This document shows positions 1-12,500 of a stretch of 64,000 bases of DNA, in pieces (the stretch's first letter is position 1; each line of letters starts with the position of its first letter). The stretch is from Lepisosteus oculatus (Eukaryota > Chordata > Actinopteri > Semionotiformes > Lepisosteidae), in contig NC_090704.1 in assembly GCF_040954835.1 (NCBI RefSeq), positions 45,280,979 to 45,344,978 of the forward strand, in the 5' to 3' direction. The position numbers and the translations under genes were made by a program. The notes under the pieces are model-generated. The model had not been told where the DNA came from, made no database searches, and saw only the letters and a list, made by a program, of their open reading frames with translations.

Positions 1-767
1 CTCCACTAGAATAATTTTCTACACTATTAATGCATGAAATAAATCATGGAAGCACTTTGCAAAAGGCTAACATACTGCACCCTTTAAAAATTAATCTCAA
101 AACTATCTGAATATGCTTGGCAGACAGGAAAACGAAAACTATAAATAAGCTGTGCAAACATAACCCTTTCTCTTCCTTGCATACTGTTATTCTTCATATG
201 GCAAAAATGGAAAACCACTATTAACAACCTCAGTTAGTCGTGTGCTATATATATACACAAGCATGCGCGTGAACTAACAGACAAATGTTATCCAAGTAAT
301 CCTACAGATTAACAGAAAACATCTGGCAAAGTCTGGGATACCAACAAGGTTTATGGAGCCTATGTTGTACTCAGGAGTTAATAAACTAACATCTTCTTCT
401 ATTATTTTACAAGTAATGGGTTTCAAATGTCTAGGACTGGCAAGGCGACAGCTTCACACTGTGAAATTCTGGAGGACGTCTTGAGTAATGTTCTCAGCTC
501 TCCAGAAAACCAGTTTGCCTATACCAAACACAATCAGATGCCAATGCACACAGAACGTGTGACGCCTACAAGAGGAATGAGGAAGACTAAGGTGCTTGGC
601 AGAAGTTTTCATCACAAGCCTGCAAGAGTTCACATGCACACAATGCATCCGTGCAGTGTGTAGTTTTCCCCTACAGCAAAAGATTTATTAAGGATGCAAA
701 CGCACATTGAAATTATATAGCTGGGGAAGAGTCGTCTGTTAACGAAATCATTTTGTGATCCACTTAC
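1..767. other. prpsap1 intron 3 (partial), no gene seen
   Basis: I looked for the next PRPSAP1 exon (the region equivalent to DVNTAVMELL) on the minus strand and did not find it. The stretch is AT-rich with an unremarkable 78-codon open frame and no splice-flanked similarity. Confidence 0.6.
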
Positions 768-834
768 CTAGGGATTGTCTGTATGATGAAGATGTCTTGC
801 CCACGAACAGATTCTTTAACATCTACCCGTGTTT
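768..834 (-). CDS. prpsap1: prpsap1 coding exon 3
   Basis: This 67-bp exon encodes TRVDVKESVRGQDIFIIQT followed by IP and a split codon. It has a taaatag acceptor and a gtaagt donor. This is the most strongly conserved stretch and fixes the family assignment. Confidence 0.94.
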
Positions 835-3800
835 CTATTTAAAAAAAAAACAGAGGTGTTGTAAATTAATGTTAACCCATTTAAAACACCGCATCCTGAA
901 ACCGACAGAAAGCATAGTCTGATACAATGTGATTTAATGCGTCTCTTCAGCATGTCAATAGTCTTGCACAAAAAGCTGCATGAGTTTCAAGCAATCAAGC
1001 CCATACCAGCAGGATGCATTGTGTTACTGGATGTAATACAGCAGGCACCCAAACGCATCTACTCACCTCTGTTGGCTTCCTGGTAGACCACAGACTTCCC
1101 CAGTTCAACCCCTAGACGCCTAAACAAGAAAACAGGTTAATATTTTTCAAACTACTGCAAAAGATGAAAGCGATATTAAAATATTTAAAGAACAAAACAC
1201 TCTTTTTAAAACTTTTGGTGAATAATTTGTCAGATTTTTTAAAACACAATAGCACAAGACCTTTCTCCCCCCAACCCCTAAAGTGACTCTGTGCCACTTG
1301 ACCAGGCTCAGCTGTGAAATTCAAAACATGCATTTAGTCCAAGGACCCTGTGTCGACTTTTTAAGTACATTACAAAACCCTGTGCAGTGATCACTGTCAA
1401 AGCACAGACTGCAACAATAAAACTAATTTCAGACAAAAAGCAGAACCTTGAACATGTATTATTGCTTTTAAGCAAGTGGATGCTGGCAAAGTGAACAAAC
1501 AGGCATGCAGCCAGGCCATTAGCACAGACCTCACTGCTGTAAGCACACTGCATTCGGTAATTTGATTGTGTTCCCACATCGGTGTAAATGACCGTGCAAG
1601 TATGTGAATACATCTCCCCACACTTGGATTGAAATGCTTGTGTATGCAGATATTTCACAGAAATGTATGTTTATACCCATCTTCAAGGTGTCTTAATTTC
1701 ATCGTAAAATGACTAAGCTACTTTTCTTTGTACTTTTTCTACATCTTCAATGGACTGCTTATGGACACACCAAGTCATGTGCAAGTCACACCGAAGCATA
1801 AATGTCAAATGTGACAATGCTGCTCAATCTCCGTGGCGTGCAAGCTACAGTGCTCTTCCACAGCACAGAGAATGAGCTGTGCACTCCAACTGTTAAACCT
1901 CACCTGGAGAGCAAAGGCACTGCACAGATTCCAGGAACTCAATCTGTACACTACTGGCCTTGCTGTCCTTTTCAAAACATAAGGTAAATGAGAGGTAATA
2001 ATGGCTTCAGTAACCTAAGTTCAAGGCAGTAGCTGCATCAGCATGCGTAGCCTGCAAAGGAACAAGTAAGGTTTTATTCCATGCTGAGAAGAGAAGAAAG
2101 GAAAAAGTTTTCAGGTCTGAAGAACCGAAAGGTCTCAGCCGAAATGTTCAGTAACCTAATGCAACTACAAAACTGCTGAGAAGGCAAAAAAACACCCCGA
2201 AACAATCCTGAGCAATTCTGTCAGTAAAAAAAAACACCAGCCCACTCAGAAAACAAGGTCCAACTTTAGACAAGGCCACCGTTAAATCACGTCATCGCAA
2301 CAGTAAACTGTCTAAATCTAAAAGTAAGTAATCAACATGCAACTTGAGTGGAGTCCACACAGCTACTGTCTTTAATCAAGGGGGCACAGCAACCAGAGCA
2401 CCAGCATGTAGAGTCCAGAGCAGTCTACAGTGAAGTTCTGAATTCTGAGCAGCTTCCTGCAGCTGCTACATCAGAATCGCCTGTGGCTGCAGCAGAAAGA
2501 GAGCACGCCCGGACCAGGATATGACTAGCCAAGGAACAACTTCCAAGAAAGTAACATTTATCTGCACTGCAGTTAAGATTTACAAGCAATTGGATGTCAA
2601 GTGCCATCCCTGAAATGATGATGATATACGTTCTCCTAAACCTGCTTTCTTCAGCTGTCAAGCATGATATTTCTGATGTACAGTATGAAGTAGACTGCGT
2701 GTGTGATTTGGGAACTCTCAGTCCTACTATCTGTACAGTACATGGAATGTACTATACAGGACACATATATATACGTATAGCCTCACTACAGAATGCAGAG
2801 AGGTAGACATGCGATGCCTTAAGCACCAATCACATGTAGTCTATTTCTGGATTCTAAAGATTATCATGTTCTCATCTTTTTAATCCAACTGTGATGAGCT
2901 ACAAGATGAATTCAAGGTCTTACTAGGCTGTCTCTTGACATGATTATCCATTGTGCCAATAACAAACATACTTTGATAGTCACACGTCCCTGCTACGATG
3001 CTTACAAGAAAATTTCAGTCTCGGCATTCGCCTTGTAAACATTTTCTGCAAGAGCCAAGATTAGTGCAAGAGCTTGAAAACAACCCCTTGTCTGAACTGT
3101 GAATGGGAGAAGTCATGGAAATTAAAAGAGTTTTATTAGACTGCATTTGGACTCTTCCTGAGTCTGCTGACACACCTGAAAGGCCAGTAATGAGCCACTG
3201 AGTAGAGCCCAAACCTTACTTCTTCGCTGTAAGAGCAACAGAGCTCAGGGCTGTTCTGTACTGCAGAGTCACAGAAGTCGCCACGATTCCATCTGGCCCT
3301 GCTGCGACTGACACTGAAGACGGGCAACAGGTTTAGGCTCAGCAGCGGGGAAACTGCATCTGTATTTATTTCAATTTGTGCTTGAAGTTTTCATGCGTTT
3401 CAACATGGTTGAATTCACAACTAATAAAAAGCCTGTTTGGCAGACAGCAGTTGATTGACCTCAAGATCTCATCTAGCTTGTTCTCTAATGTACCCAGGGT
3501 ATCGTCTTCAGCAGCATGGCTGGGAAGCTTGCTGCACACTCCCACAATGGCCTGCATCCCGTTCTCGGTTTTAAATGTACTTTCACGTAGCTCCCACCCG
3601 TGTCCTCTGGTTCATGTTTCACTGCTCATCGTGAAGAAGTCCACTGTGCACTGTCTTATTAGGAATATTTGTATCAGGTTCCCTCGCAGTCTTCTCCGTT
3701 CAGGACAGAGCACTCGAATCTGAAATTCGGCTCGGACTTTCTCTGACTCTAATGTCTCGGAATCCCAGGTGCTCCAACATAAATACTTGCCAACAAATGT

Positions 3801-6718
3801 TCTAGCACTGGCTTGTTTTAGTCCTGGCAACACCCCCCCCCTCCCGTTTCCATGGCCGCCAATTTTAATATTTTTTAACGGTGAAAAAAGCAGGACCTTA
3901 CAGCTCCCCCTCCCACTTATTATACAATGACCTCTCACAGTGCTGGCCCTGGAGCGCTGCAGTCCCTGGGTTTGATAGCTAACTCCTGATCATCAAGAAG
4001 TAAAGCCCTGGAAACAGTGTTAATAAAGGTCAGTTAAGTGAGCATTTGATTGAAATCAAGTGACGAACAGACCAGAGTGGAATGAAAACCAGAAAACACA
4101 GAGGCCCTGCAGGACCAGAGTTGACATCATGTGCCTGTTCCCTAGGCTATATGCTATAACCATAGGCTACATTATAAACTGACATGCTCACCAAATCCCT
4201 CATCAAAACTGGCAGTCCTGGTCTTTAATACCACCTGTACCTGTGACTTAGAAAGTAGGCCTATCAAGTGACATTCCAGGACTTCATCTGCATGCCTGTT
4301 CCTTCGCTCATGACTACACACCACCAAGGCAGCTTGGACTGAAATATGAACACACAGACCTCAAAACTCCAAAAAAACATGCAAAACAGTGTTAACGATC
4401 AGTTTTACTCTCCAACAATACAAAAAAAACGGGCAAAACAAAGCAGGGGGAGAAGAAGCATAAACTGCAACAAAATGAAATTAAAGTTTGCTATTTTCCA
4501 TAGCAAACTTCCATGATGGACAATCCTAGAAAGATAACGAGAAAATGAATCAATAAACAGTAGATAAGAAATAGAGTCCCTGCAAATGTTCAATTTAACT
4601 GCTAAGGCAGAAGATCAATAACTCTGGCACCTTAAACCTGAATGCTTTCTGAAAGAGTTCGTGCTCTCAGTCCCCTACAGCAGAAAGAAGAGTCTCAGGA
4701 CTGGGTGATAAATTATGATATTCTCTGAAATCTCCCTTTTAATTCTAAGAACACTGTCTGTGCATGCCATTCTCCAACAGACAAAGCAGAAGTCATCTCA
4801 AGAGAGACTGCGTCACAATCAGCCCTCAGGATACAGGAACGTTGCATACTGCATTTGTTCATCGGATCACAAACAATTTAAACATCATAAAAAGCCACAT
4901 ACAACCTGGAGTTTTCCTATAGCATTTAAACGGGACTGAAGATAATTAAGACAGGAAACATGAGATTCACTGCATCAGAAAAGCCTAAATAAATCAGAAT
5001 GTCCTTATAACACCCAAATGAAAGCCCCTTATTTAACACTTGGTACCAGACAAATACATTTAATAACGAACTGTGGGCTTACTGAACATACTTCGCCATT
5101 CAACTCAGACCATTAACTGCTGCACCACACTTCTTTTTCTGATCGACTCAATCGTCTGCAAGAACGGAAAACAGCGATCCCCAGCAAATCAGGGCACAAT
5201 AACATAAGTAAGGTTATGACTTAAACCCTAACTGCTAGGTAAAGAAAGAAAAGACTATCCCACAATTTCACCCAGCCACTTCCAACAACACAGCGCTGCA
5301 TTTTATCCACAACCCTTTGTGTACAGAACTGCCTCCTTTTGTCGGTCCCAACAGCATGGAAAGACATGACAGGGCACTGCAGCTCAAATAAATACCCCCG
5401 AACACAGACACACAGAGGGGAGGCGTTTGCCAAAGATTACTACTGTTCAACCCCACTCCAGCCTGGAGCAAAGGTGGTGTTTGACGTTGCCCACGAGACT
5501 GGATCTAAACTGGTGATAACATTATCACTCCTGAATTACTTCACCTAAAAATGGAAAAAAGACAAAGACTAATGGAAATTTCTTTCTTTTTTGAAAAAAA
5601 TGCACTTTAATTCATCACACAGGGGATCCCAAAGTATTTAAAATAGCCAAAAGACAGTGAATTAAAGAAGAAAAATAAGAGCCAGGACACACAAGCTGAT
5701 ATATTTTAAGTGCATTTAAATCCAAGAACAAGAGGCACTTTTACAACACTAAGGGTTGTGGGGGTAACAAGTTACCCAGTCATGTTGTTGAAGCTGATAC
5801 GCCGGCCACTTTCAAGAAACTTGCTCAAGGGCACATTAACACTGTCTCACCTGAGATCTGAACCCTTACCACTTCTCCACTAGATGACCACATGAAGACT
5901 TACACTACTCAGACTCTGATCGCTAAATAACTTAATTCGACCCCTCCCACTTACATGATTTCAAATCTTACAAGTCTTCAGAACTCCATTCAAAAGTTAC
6001 CGCCAAAAGCGGGTGAACCGGAGCTCTCCAGAACAAGACCTGCAGGTCCCCGTTTTAAAGGAATGGGTGTGTATACATAGCAGATTTCACAATTCAGACT
6101 CTATAACCCGTGAACTCTCTGCACCCAACCCTCCGAGAGGCAAAATACTGTGCATGCTTGTAGCGGGCGGTGCTTAGTCTGCGTTGTCCTGAAGTGATAC
6201 AGAACACAGTTCGCCAGAACGAACGTCTGGCTTAATACAAGCACCGTGCAAAACGTTTAGCGAAGCTAGACGTTCTTCCTACTGAGTTAACTGTGCTGTG
6301 TCACACATCACGTCTTTACCACCAACCAGCCAATTAACACTGAAGCTTATGCAGTCAGACTCCAGCCGTCCAGGGCTACCAACCCATTTCTGCTTTCCAA
6401 AGCCTCAGATCCTTGCTCGACCAGGAGCTCAAGAGCGCATGTGCTGTATATGTGATCTGTATGGGGTCGATGCCGAGCTCAATATGAGTTCTCCCTGTTA
6501 TTAATCGAGGTTTTGCCAGCGTTAATGGGGCTAGAAATGAGAAATGCCCGGCGCTGGTTCACTATTTTACCTCCCAACCGCTGTGTGCAAGCGGACCCTG
6601 GCTCTCATAATCAATAACCATGATAACATACTTACTCGGTTATCTTCCGGGCCAGCTCCGTGCACGCTGCTGTGGAGTTAGCAGAGAACACCCGGTACCC
6701 ACTTTTGGAAACATTCAT
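768..6718 (-). CDS. prpsap1: prpsap1, PRPP synthetase-associated protein 1, N-terminal part (exons 1-3, runs off left edge)
   Basis: This is the 5' part of the gene for phosphoribosyl-pyrophosphate synthetase-associated protein 1, a catalytically inactive PRPS homologue that binds and restrains PRPP synthetase in the cytosol. Coding exons on the minus strand are 6718-6636, 1119-1067 and 834-768. They join without a frame break (phases 2, 1, 2) and give about 66 residues. Recognisable family sequence includes GYRVFSANSTAACTELA near the N-terminus, then LGVELGKSVVYQEAN, then ETRVDVKESVRGQDIFIIQT. This closely matches vertebrate PRPSAP1, including its NH2-terminal domain of the ribose-phosphate pyrophosphokinase fold. 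The start at 6718 matches the usual family N-terminus; an in-frame Met at 6817 would add 33 residues and is less likely. Later exons are not seen between 1 and 767 and should lie beyond the left edge. PRPSAP2 is the alternative, but the wording fits PRPSAP1 better. Confidence 0.93.
1067..1119 (-). CDS. prpsap1: prpsap1 coding exon 2
   Basis: This 53-bp exon lies between a tttag acceptor and a gtgagt donor and encodes RLGVELGKSVVYQEANR. It enters in phase 2 and leaves in phase 1, matching both neighbours. Confidence 0.92.
2032..2160 (-). repeat. Degraded copy of the foldback / Penelope-like repeat
   Basis: The segment agctgcatcagcatgcgtag, followed by a tttattcc..gctgagaaga tract, matches the minus-oriented arm of the repeats at 23.3 and 41.7 kb. 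It is followed by a diverged plus-oriented piece (ctgaagaaccgaaagg..gccgaaatg). This is an old member of the family. Confidence 0.6.
3380..3745 (+). repeat. Dispersed fish repeat (family A), diverged
   Basis: The text resembles the segments at 36510-36860 and 58262-58480 in the same orientation: a block like atctagc..ccagggtatcg..cagcatggc..cacactccc, then ..tatcaggttccctcgcagtcttctc. I infer an interspersed element that is common in basal ray-finned fish; its class is not clear. Confidence 0.5.
5745..5885. repeat. Dispersed repeat fragment shared with 29505-29655
   Basis: The segments agggttgtgggggtaacaag and cccagtcatgttgttgaagc correspond to agggttgcgggagtatggaa and ccagtcatgtggttgaagcc near 29.5 kb. 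It is a short decayed interspersed repeat with no coding capacity. Confidence 0.5.
6636..6718 (-). CDS. prpsap1: prpsap1 coding exon 1
   Basis: It encodes MNVSKSGYRVFSANST and then AACTELARKIT plus two bases of the next codon. It ends at a consensus donor (gtaagt, phase 2). The split codon GA|G joins exon 2 as Glu. Confidence 0.93.
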
Positions 6719-9216
6719 TCTCGGAGAAGACGAACCCCTCGGTGCTCGAGAGTGAGAGAAAACAGATTTGTGAGGGACGCCCAGCCGCCTGTGCATATCT
6801 TGGAACAGTAAAAACACAGCTTTCTAAATCAAACGCTGTTTTGAAAAAGTCTGGGTGATGCTGTTGGGGTTTTTTTTTTTAAAGCCAACACCTCACCCAA
6901 CCAACAAGCACACAGCCTTATCTCACTGTAGCTTCCTATCTGTAAAGCCTTTCCGAGCACCAGTAACTGCGGCGCAAATTACTGTAGACTCAACAACAGA
7001 GATTGTATCCTACTTCGCCAAGGATTCGCTAAAAGCTTTAGATATATTCAAAAATACGTTCAGTAGGGAACACTTACTTTTGTACCTTTCACCTCGCTAA
7101 AAACTTAAGGGGAGCTGTAGAAGCCTAAGAGTGATTAACCGTGTCCTTCGCAGAATACAATGATCTCTGTTCTGTTCTGTATATAAAAAACAAAGGCAAA
7201 ATAAGACGGTGTTTTTAAATCTAGGCTTTCAATCACCAACTCCTGCGCCAGTTGGGTGAACTATGAAACCGAATTATACTACTACTACGCTAACGATTCA
7301 TTTCGATTAAAAAACCCGAAAAAAGTCGAGTCACAGCTCAAACAAGTGGCGTTTTAAGGCCCAGTTTACAAAAACTGAGTGGTAGATCATTTGCGATGCA
7401 AAAAACGACACTCCAACGCCGTTGTTTACAAAAATAAAACTGTAAAAACTGCAGCTAACCGAGTTATTTCTAATGCAGCGTAGACACGGTTTTCTCCGCT
7501 TTAAGATTCGTGTTTTCAAAACCAAAGCCCTTCTGATACAAAACACACGAAAAGCTGCGATGGCAGTACGTTTTGTACAAATACCAAAACTTGTACTCTT
7601 AACAGACTACAAAACCAACCGACCCTCAATCCAGTTTGTCTCTCAAGCTTCTGCAAAAAAAAACTTTGTTGCAATGCAGGCACTGTACCTAATCGTCCCT
7701 CCTCTCGTGACTGACAGTCGTGGACAACCAATAAAAGGCCCGGAAACTGAAAGGAAGGGGCGGTCGCTTGACGAAATTAACCACTCAGAACCCTCTAATG
7801 CATGGTGACCTAGGGTCAAAGAGCAAAGGGTGCACTTCCGCAACTTCCTGTTGAGTAGCTGCGGGATTTGAAATGCTGGGTACATTAGTGTGGAGGCTCA
7901 GGTGAAAACGGACATAAGAGAACTCCTTCATAAAGAGTATTGCCTGGCGACGTCTTTAATTAGAACTAATACAATCTTTAAATTCACAACAGTATGGAGT
8001 GCCGGTATTTCCTTATGCATACAAACGACTCGACTCACCTGCATACACAGTTACTAAGAAATTAGAACGAAGAGTACAATGCTTCTTATATACGCAATTC
8101 TGTTTTTAATTGACTTACAGAAAAGCTCATGGCAAAGTAAAGAATAAATCGTTACAGTCATTAATGAAACCGCTGTACAGTATGTAAACAGAAGAAACTA
8201 TATAAGTGCAGCTTATTGTGACAACGAGTTAGTACAGCAATTTCGTTCACCCAAAAAATAATTTTAGTTATCTGCTGTTGTTTTAGAGGACATTAATAAA
8301 AACTACACCCCCATCATAAACTAACAGCCTTCCTTTAAAATAAAATCAACATAATTGATCATTCCTTTAGCAGAGATCAGACAGTATATGGCGATTGTTG
8401 CCAGGCAGATGTGTACACAGGCTATGAGTACTAGATTAAAATGAAACTCAGTTTACAAAAATATGACACGATAACTATGTTGTATAATGCACTGCAGCTT
8501 TAAAATCTTTACAGTCCTAACAAATCAATCTTAAAATGTGTGGTAGAATGTCTAATCTAAGGCGTTTCCTCAGTTTGCTGGGATTGGTTTAGTTTTTATG
8601 CACACCCAAAAGTTCCAGCAAGACAGCAAGGCCTTCCTAAAACTAAACAGTTCACCACAGCTGCCGGCATTTGCTTGCATTAGGCTGGTCTAGTAACTCA
8701 CAAAAACAAGAGACTTGCACGTTTGTAGGAAAAGCACTACTGCAGTAGTGATGAATACAGTATTCCGTACAGTGCTTCTTCCGGTCGCTTAGCAGGGAGG
8801 CAGGAAGTGCTGGTTGTATCTTGTCATTTCATCAGAGTCACCCTTTCAGCTGATCAAATCTTGTGGTCCAGGGGGTAGGGCTACCGACAAAGTCAAGTGT
8901 GTCTGCCGTCCCACTCTGCCTCGTCACGTCAGGCACCCAGGCTGTCTCTAGAGCGGAGCTGCCCAGGCTAAGCCTCACAGTGTGAGACCTGTGTCGCCCT
9001 GCCCACAGCAGGCGCCTGGACTGCTGCACCCACTGCAGGCTGCCGCCTGGGGACTCCCAGCGGGGAGAGGAGCCAAGACAACACGCGCGACCTGAAAAAG
9101 AGTTGTTGCTCGGCCACGGCCCCCTTCTGACAGTGGCGGGGTCTCAGTCCACGTCCCAGTGTCCCCTTCCCTCTTCCCCCTCCTCCTCCTCTTCCCCCTC
9201 CTCCTCCTCCTCCTCC
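6719..9216. other. 5' region of prpsap1 and 3' flank of the Myb/SANT-like gene
   Basis: No exon similarity was found. Around 7725-7860 there is a promoter-like cluster: a CCAAT box (accaataaaagg), a GC box (ggggcgg, about 7758), ETS-like cttccg/cttcctg words, and the palindrome tgacctagggtca. This is a plausible prpsap1 promoter roughly 1 kb upstream of the start codon. From 7900 to 9216 the DNA is AT-rich and probably holds the 3' UTR of the neighbouring minus-strand gene. Confidence 0.45.
7725..7865 (-). promoter_or_regulatory. Candidate prpsap1 promoter cluster
   Basis: CCAAT, GC-box and ETS-like motifs lie together upstream of prpsap1 exon 1, with no TATA box, as expected for a housekeeping gene. 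This is assigned by motif and position only. Confidence 0.3.
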
Positions 9217-9524
9217 TCAGCAGTGGAGCACCTTCTCCTTGAGCAGGTCCAGGATCACCTGCCTCTCCTGGCTCTCCAGCTCGAAGCGGCGCTCCCTCTC
9301 CCTGCGCTCGGCGCCCAGCCTCTCCCGCTCCAGGGCGATCTTGCTCCGCTGGATCTCCAGCTCCTCGCGCCGCAGGGCCATCTCCTCCTCGCGCAGGTGC
9401 TGCTCCGCCTCGGCCCGCTTCTCCAGGAAGCTCAGGATCTCCGAGTAGGTCTGGCAGCAGCACTGGCAGGGCCGCTTGGCTGTGGGCGCCGGCAGCTCCG
9501 GCAGCTCCTCCTGCTCCTCCGGCT
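9217..9524 (-). CDS. Myb/SANT-like gene, coding exon 4 (coiled coil, stop)
   Basis: It encodes EPEEQEELPELPAP, the Cys cluster, and a 68-residue charged helix ending DLLKEKVLHC and TGA. The opposite strand and other frames are also open here because the sequence is GC-rich and biased; those are shadows. Confidence 0.8.
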
Positions 9525-12500
9525 CTGGGGTGGGAAGAACTGGGGGGGAGGTGAGGGGGGGGACACAGATGATGGGGCATCGTGAGTTGAGCTACTACTT
9601 CAGCGCGGTCTCTGACCCTGAACCAGAGACACCCGGTACTCTAGGAAAATAGGAACTCGGGAGGAAATGTAGGAATCCTAACAGGCCCTGTTCAGAAATA
9701 CTTAAAAATTGCATTACAATAATTTTAAAAAATAATCATTTCCATTGTCCTGCAAGAACTATTCTTCTGTTCTGCTTCAATAAGCATTTCGGAACTTTTG
9801 ATGTTTGCTGAAAGTTACTACTTAATAGAGAAATTCCAGTCCGCAAAGTGCCTCTGGTTTCCATTACACCTGTCATCTTTGAAATGTTACAGAACAAATG
9901 CTATTCATTTGTTTTTCTTGCAATCTCAGGAGGGCAAAGCTTAAGGGAGAGCACCTGTGTGAGCCATGCTCTCTCTGTAGTAACGAGCTTCTGGCAGACC
10001 ACTGGAGTACCATGTGCCAGTCTGCTGGAGGAAAGACTGATCTAGCATCAGCTCACTGAGCTGACGATATCTGTTCACCTGATCTGTCCGTTCCCCTGGA
10101 CAGAGATGTAGTAATCTAGCACAGCATAGTGGCTCCATGCCTTGTGCCATCAGACCTGTTTCTGGTGCCGCTGGGGTTGACATCGGTGCCGGTTTCTCGG
10201 GCTCCGGCTGGCACAGCTCCTCCAGTGCCCTCTTCCTCATTTCTGCGGTCGCCTCATCCTGGTACTTGCTTTCTGTGGCTCCCATAAGCCCCTTCTCCGC
10301 CTCCAGCTCCAGCACCTCGTGCAGCAGGTCCTCCTTCTGTGCGTACAGCCGCTCTGTCCCGAACCTGCACACATGGCCAGCAGCCAGATCACCCTGCAGC
10401 TCACCACTGGCAGCCCACTGGAGCTCAGCAGGTGTGAGCCTGGTCAGTACCTTGATGGGAGACCTCTGGGAAAAACTAAGGTTGCTGCTGGAAGAGGTGT
10501 TAGTGAGGCCAGCAGGGGGCGCTCACCCTGCGGTCCATGTGGGTCCTAATGCCCCAGTATAGTGACGGGGACACTGTACTGTAAACAGGTGCCGTCCTTC
10601 GGATGAGACGTAAAACCGAGGTCCTGACTCTCTGTGGTCATTAAAAATCCCAGGGCGCTTCTCGTAAAGAGTAGGGGTGTAACCCCGGCGTCCTGGCCAA
10701 ATTTCCCTTTGGCATATACCAATCATGGCCTCCTAATAATCCCAATCTATGAATTGGCTACATCACTCTGCTCTCCTCCTCACTGAGAGCTGGTGTGTGG
10801 TGAGCGTTCTGGCGGATGCTGCACATTGGTGGTGGTGGAGGTGATCCCCATTACCTGTAAAGCGCTTTGAGTGCAGTGTCCAGAAAAGCGCTATATAAAT
10901 GTAAGCTATTATTATTATTATTATTATTATTATGATTATTATGATTATTATACCCACACCAAACAGATGAAGAGCATACGGGGGACAGCGCTGACTTAAC
11001 CTGTGAAGATGGGCGGCCGGTCCGAATAGCCCACTCAGGCTGAGACGGATGGAAATACACTAGTGAGCCTGGAGAGAAACAAGTTTGTCCACCGCTATTG
11101 AAACCCCTGATCCGCAGAGAGCTAAACCAAGCCTGCAAGTTCTCCTGTAGGGATTGAGATGCTGTGCTCATCTACGCAATAAGAGAGAAAACAGGTGGAA
11201 AGAGTCGTACACCCAGCCTCCAAATTCGTTGGATGCAATCTTCCCTTTTCTTGCCTCTATTTACGACAGTAACATCAAACAGAAAGATAAGAAGGTGTCC
11301 ACAGTCCCCTTTCACTCTGGGGAGCAGGTTTCAAAGCCTCAAATGGAGTTCTGCTCGGCTCTGAGACAGCACCTCTCTACAGGCCACATGACACCTCAAT
11401 ATGTTGCATGGATTGAATAATATGTGCTGCGTCTGTGGAAGGGTTAAAATGTGTTTTTGTTTTTTTTTTTGCTGTTTTTTTTTATCTGGGCTTCACTGGA
11501 GCAAATTTCAAGCAAATGGCAATAAAGTACTGAACTGACTTTGAATTGAATTGAGTTCAGTCTGCAACTGACGCAGCATAAGATATCTGTATATTAGTTT
11601 CTCACCAAAACTGACCGGGCTCGAGGAAAAAAACAGGGTATTGCAGACACTGAGCGGCATTAAAGAGGCAACAGATGCTACTGGGTCCAGTACTCCGAGC
11701 CTCAGAGTATGAGAGAGTGCAGAGGAGCAACAGGGGGCTGACCTGCGCAGGCTGGCGAAGTCCTGTTTCTTGTAGTAGTCCAGGAGCAGGGCCGTCCTCT
11801 CCCGGCACCGCCGCGCGTCCACCTCGAAGTTCTCGTCCTGCAGGGCGGCGCTGATGATCTCGCCCACCCGCGCCCAGATGCGCCCAGGCTCCTTGGACGA
11901 GAAGGGGTTCTGAGCGATGACCTCCCTCAGCAGCAGGATGTCGTGGCGCGCGGAGAATCGGACCTGCCTCTTCCGCGGGGCGGAGGAGGGCCCAGCCAGG
12001 GAGAAGCCGCCTGGGAGAAGCCGGGGAGGAGGGAAGGGGGTGTGGGGAACGGTGGGCAGGAGGGAAACTCACAAGTGAGTGGGAGGGACCGGCCCCAGAA
12101 ACCCCGGTGTGACACCACGCTTCACGCTGTCCCAGCTTCGTCGGCTCTCCCCGACAGGGAATAATTAACTCCCAGTATTTTTCAATTGAGGAACTTCGTG
12201 CTGTACTTCAGCGAAGTTCCAGAAAGGGTTTTCTTATTTAATTATAAAAAGCAACGCCCGGTCAATCATGAACGCCCGCTCTTTCATACACACAAGGCGG
12301 ACAGGAATGAATGTGCAGTAAGCATCGCTGCCCATTACAGAGCTAGTGGGATGTACTGATGCAACCTCAACCGTCGTGTGACCTGACCTCACCTTAATCT
12401 GGGGGAAATTTATCCACATAATATAACACAAACTGAACCCAGAAACCACGGACTGCAATTCTATTAAAATTCCACATACGAAGAAATAATCGCTTTTCTG

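Larger units (their letters stand above)
1120..6635. other. prpsap1 intron 1, with old repeat fragments
   Basis: Exon 1 splices directly to exon 2 in phase, so no coding exon is required here. The intron holds a degraded copy of the foldback element (2032-2160), a dispersed repeat (3380-3745), a SINE-like fragment (5745-5885) and otherwise unique AT-rich sequence. Confidence 0.7.

Noticed and set aside
8975-9580. 201-codon Gly/Ala/Arg-rich frame on the minus strand
   Set aside because: It is a shifted-frame shadow of exon 4 of the Myb/SANT-like gene; the frame reading PEPEEQEELPELPAP and the coiled coil is the coherent one.
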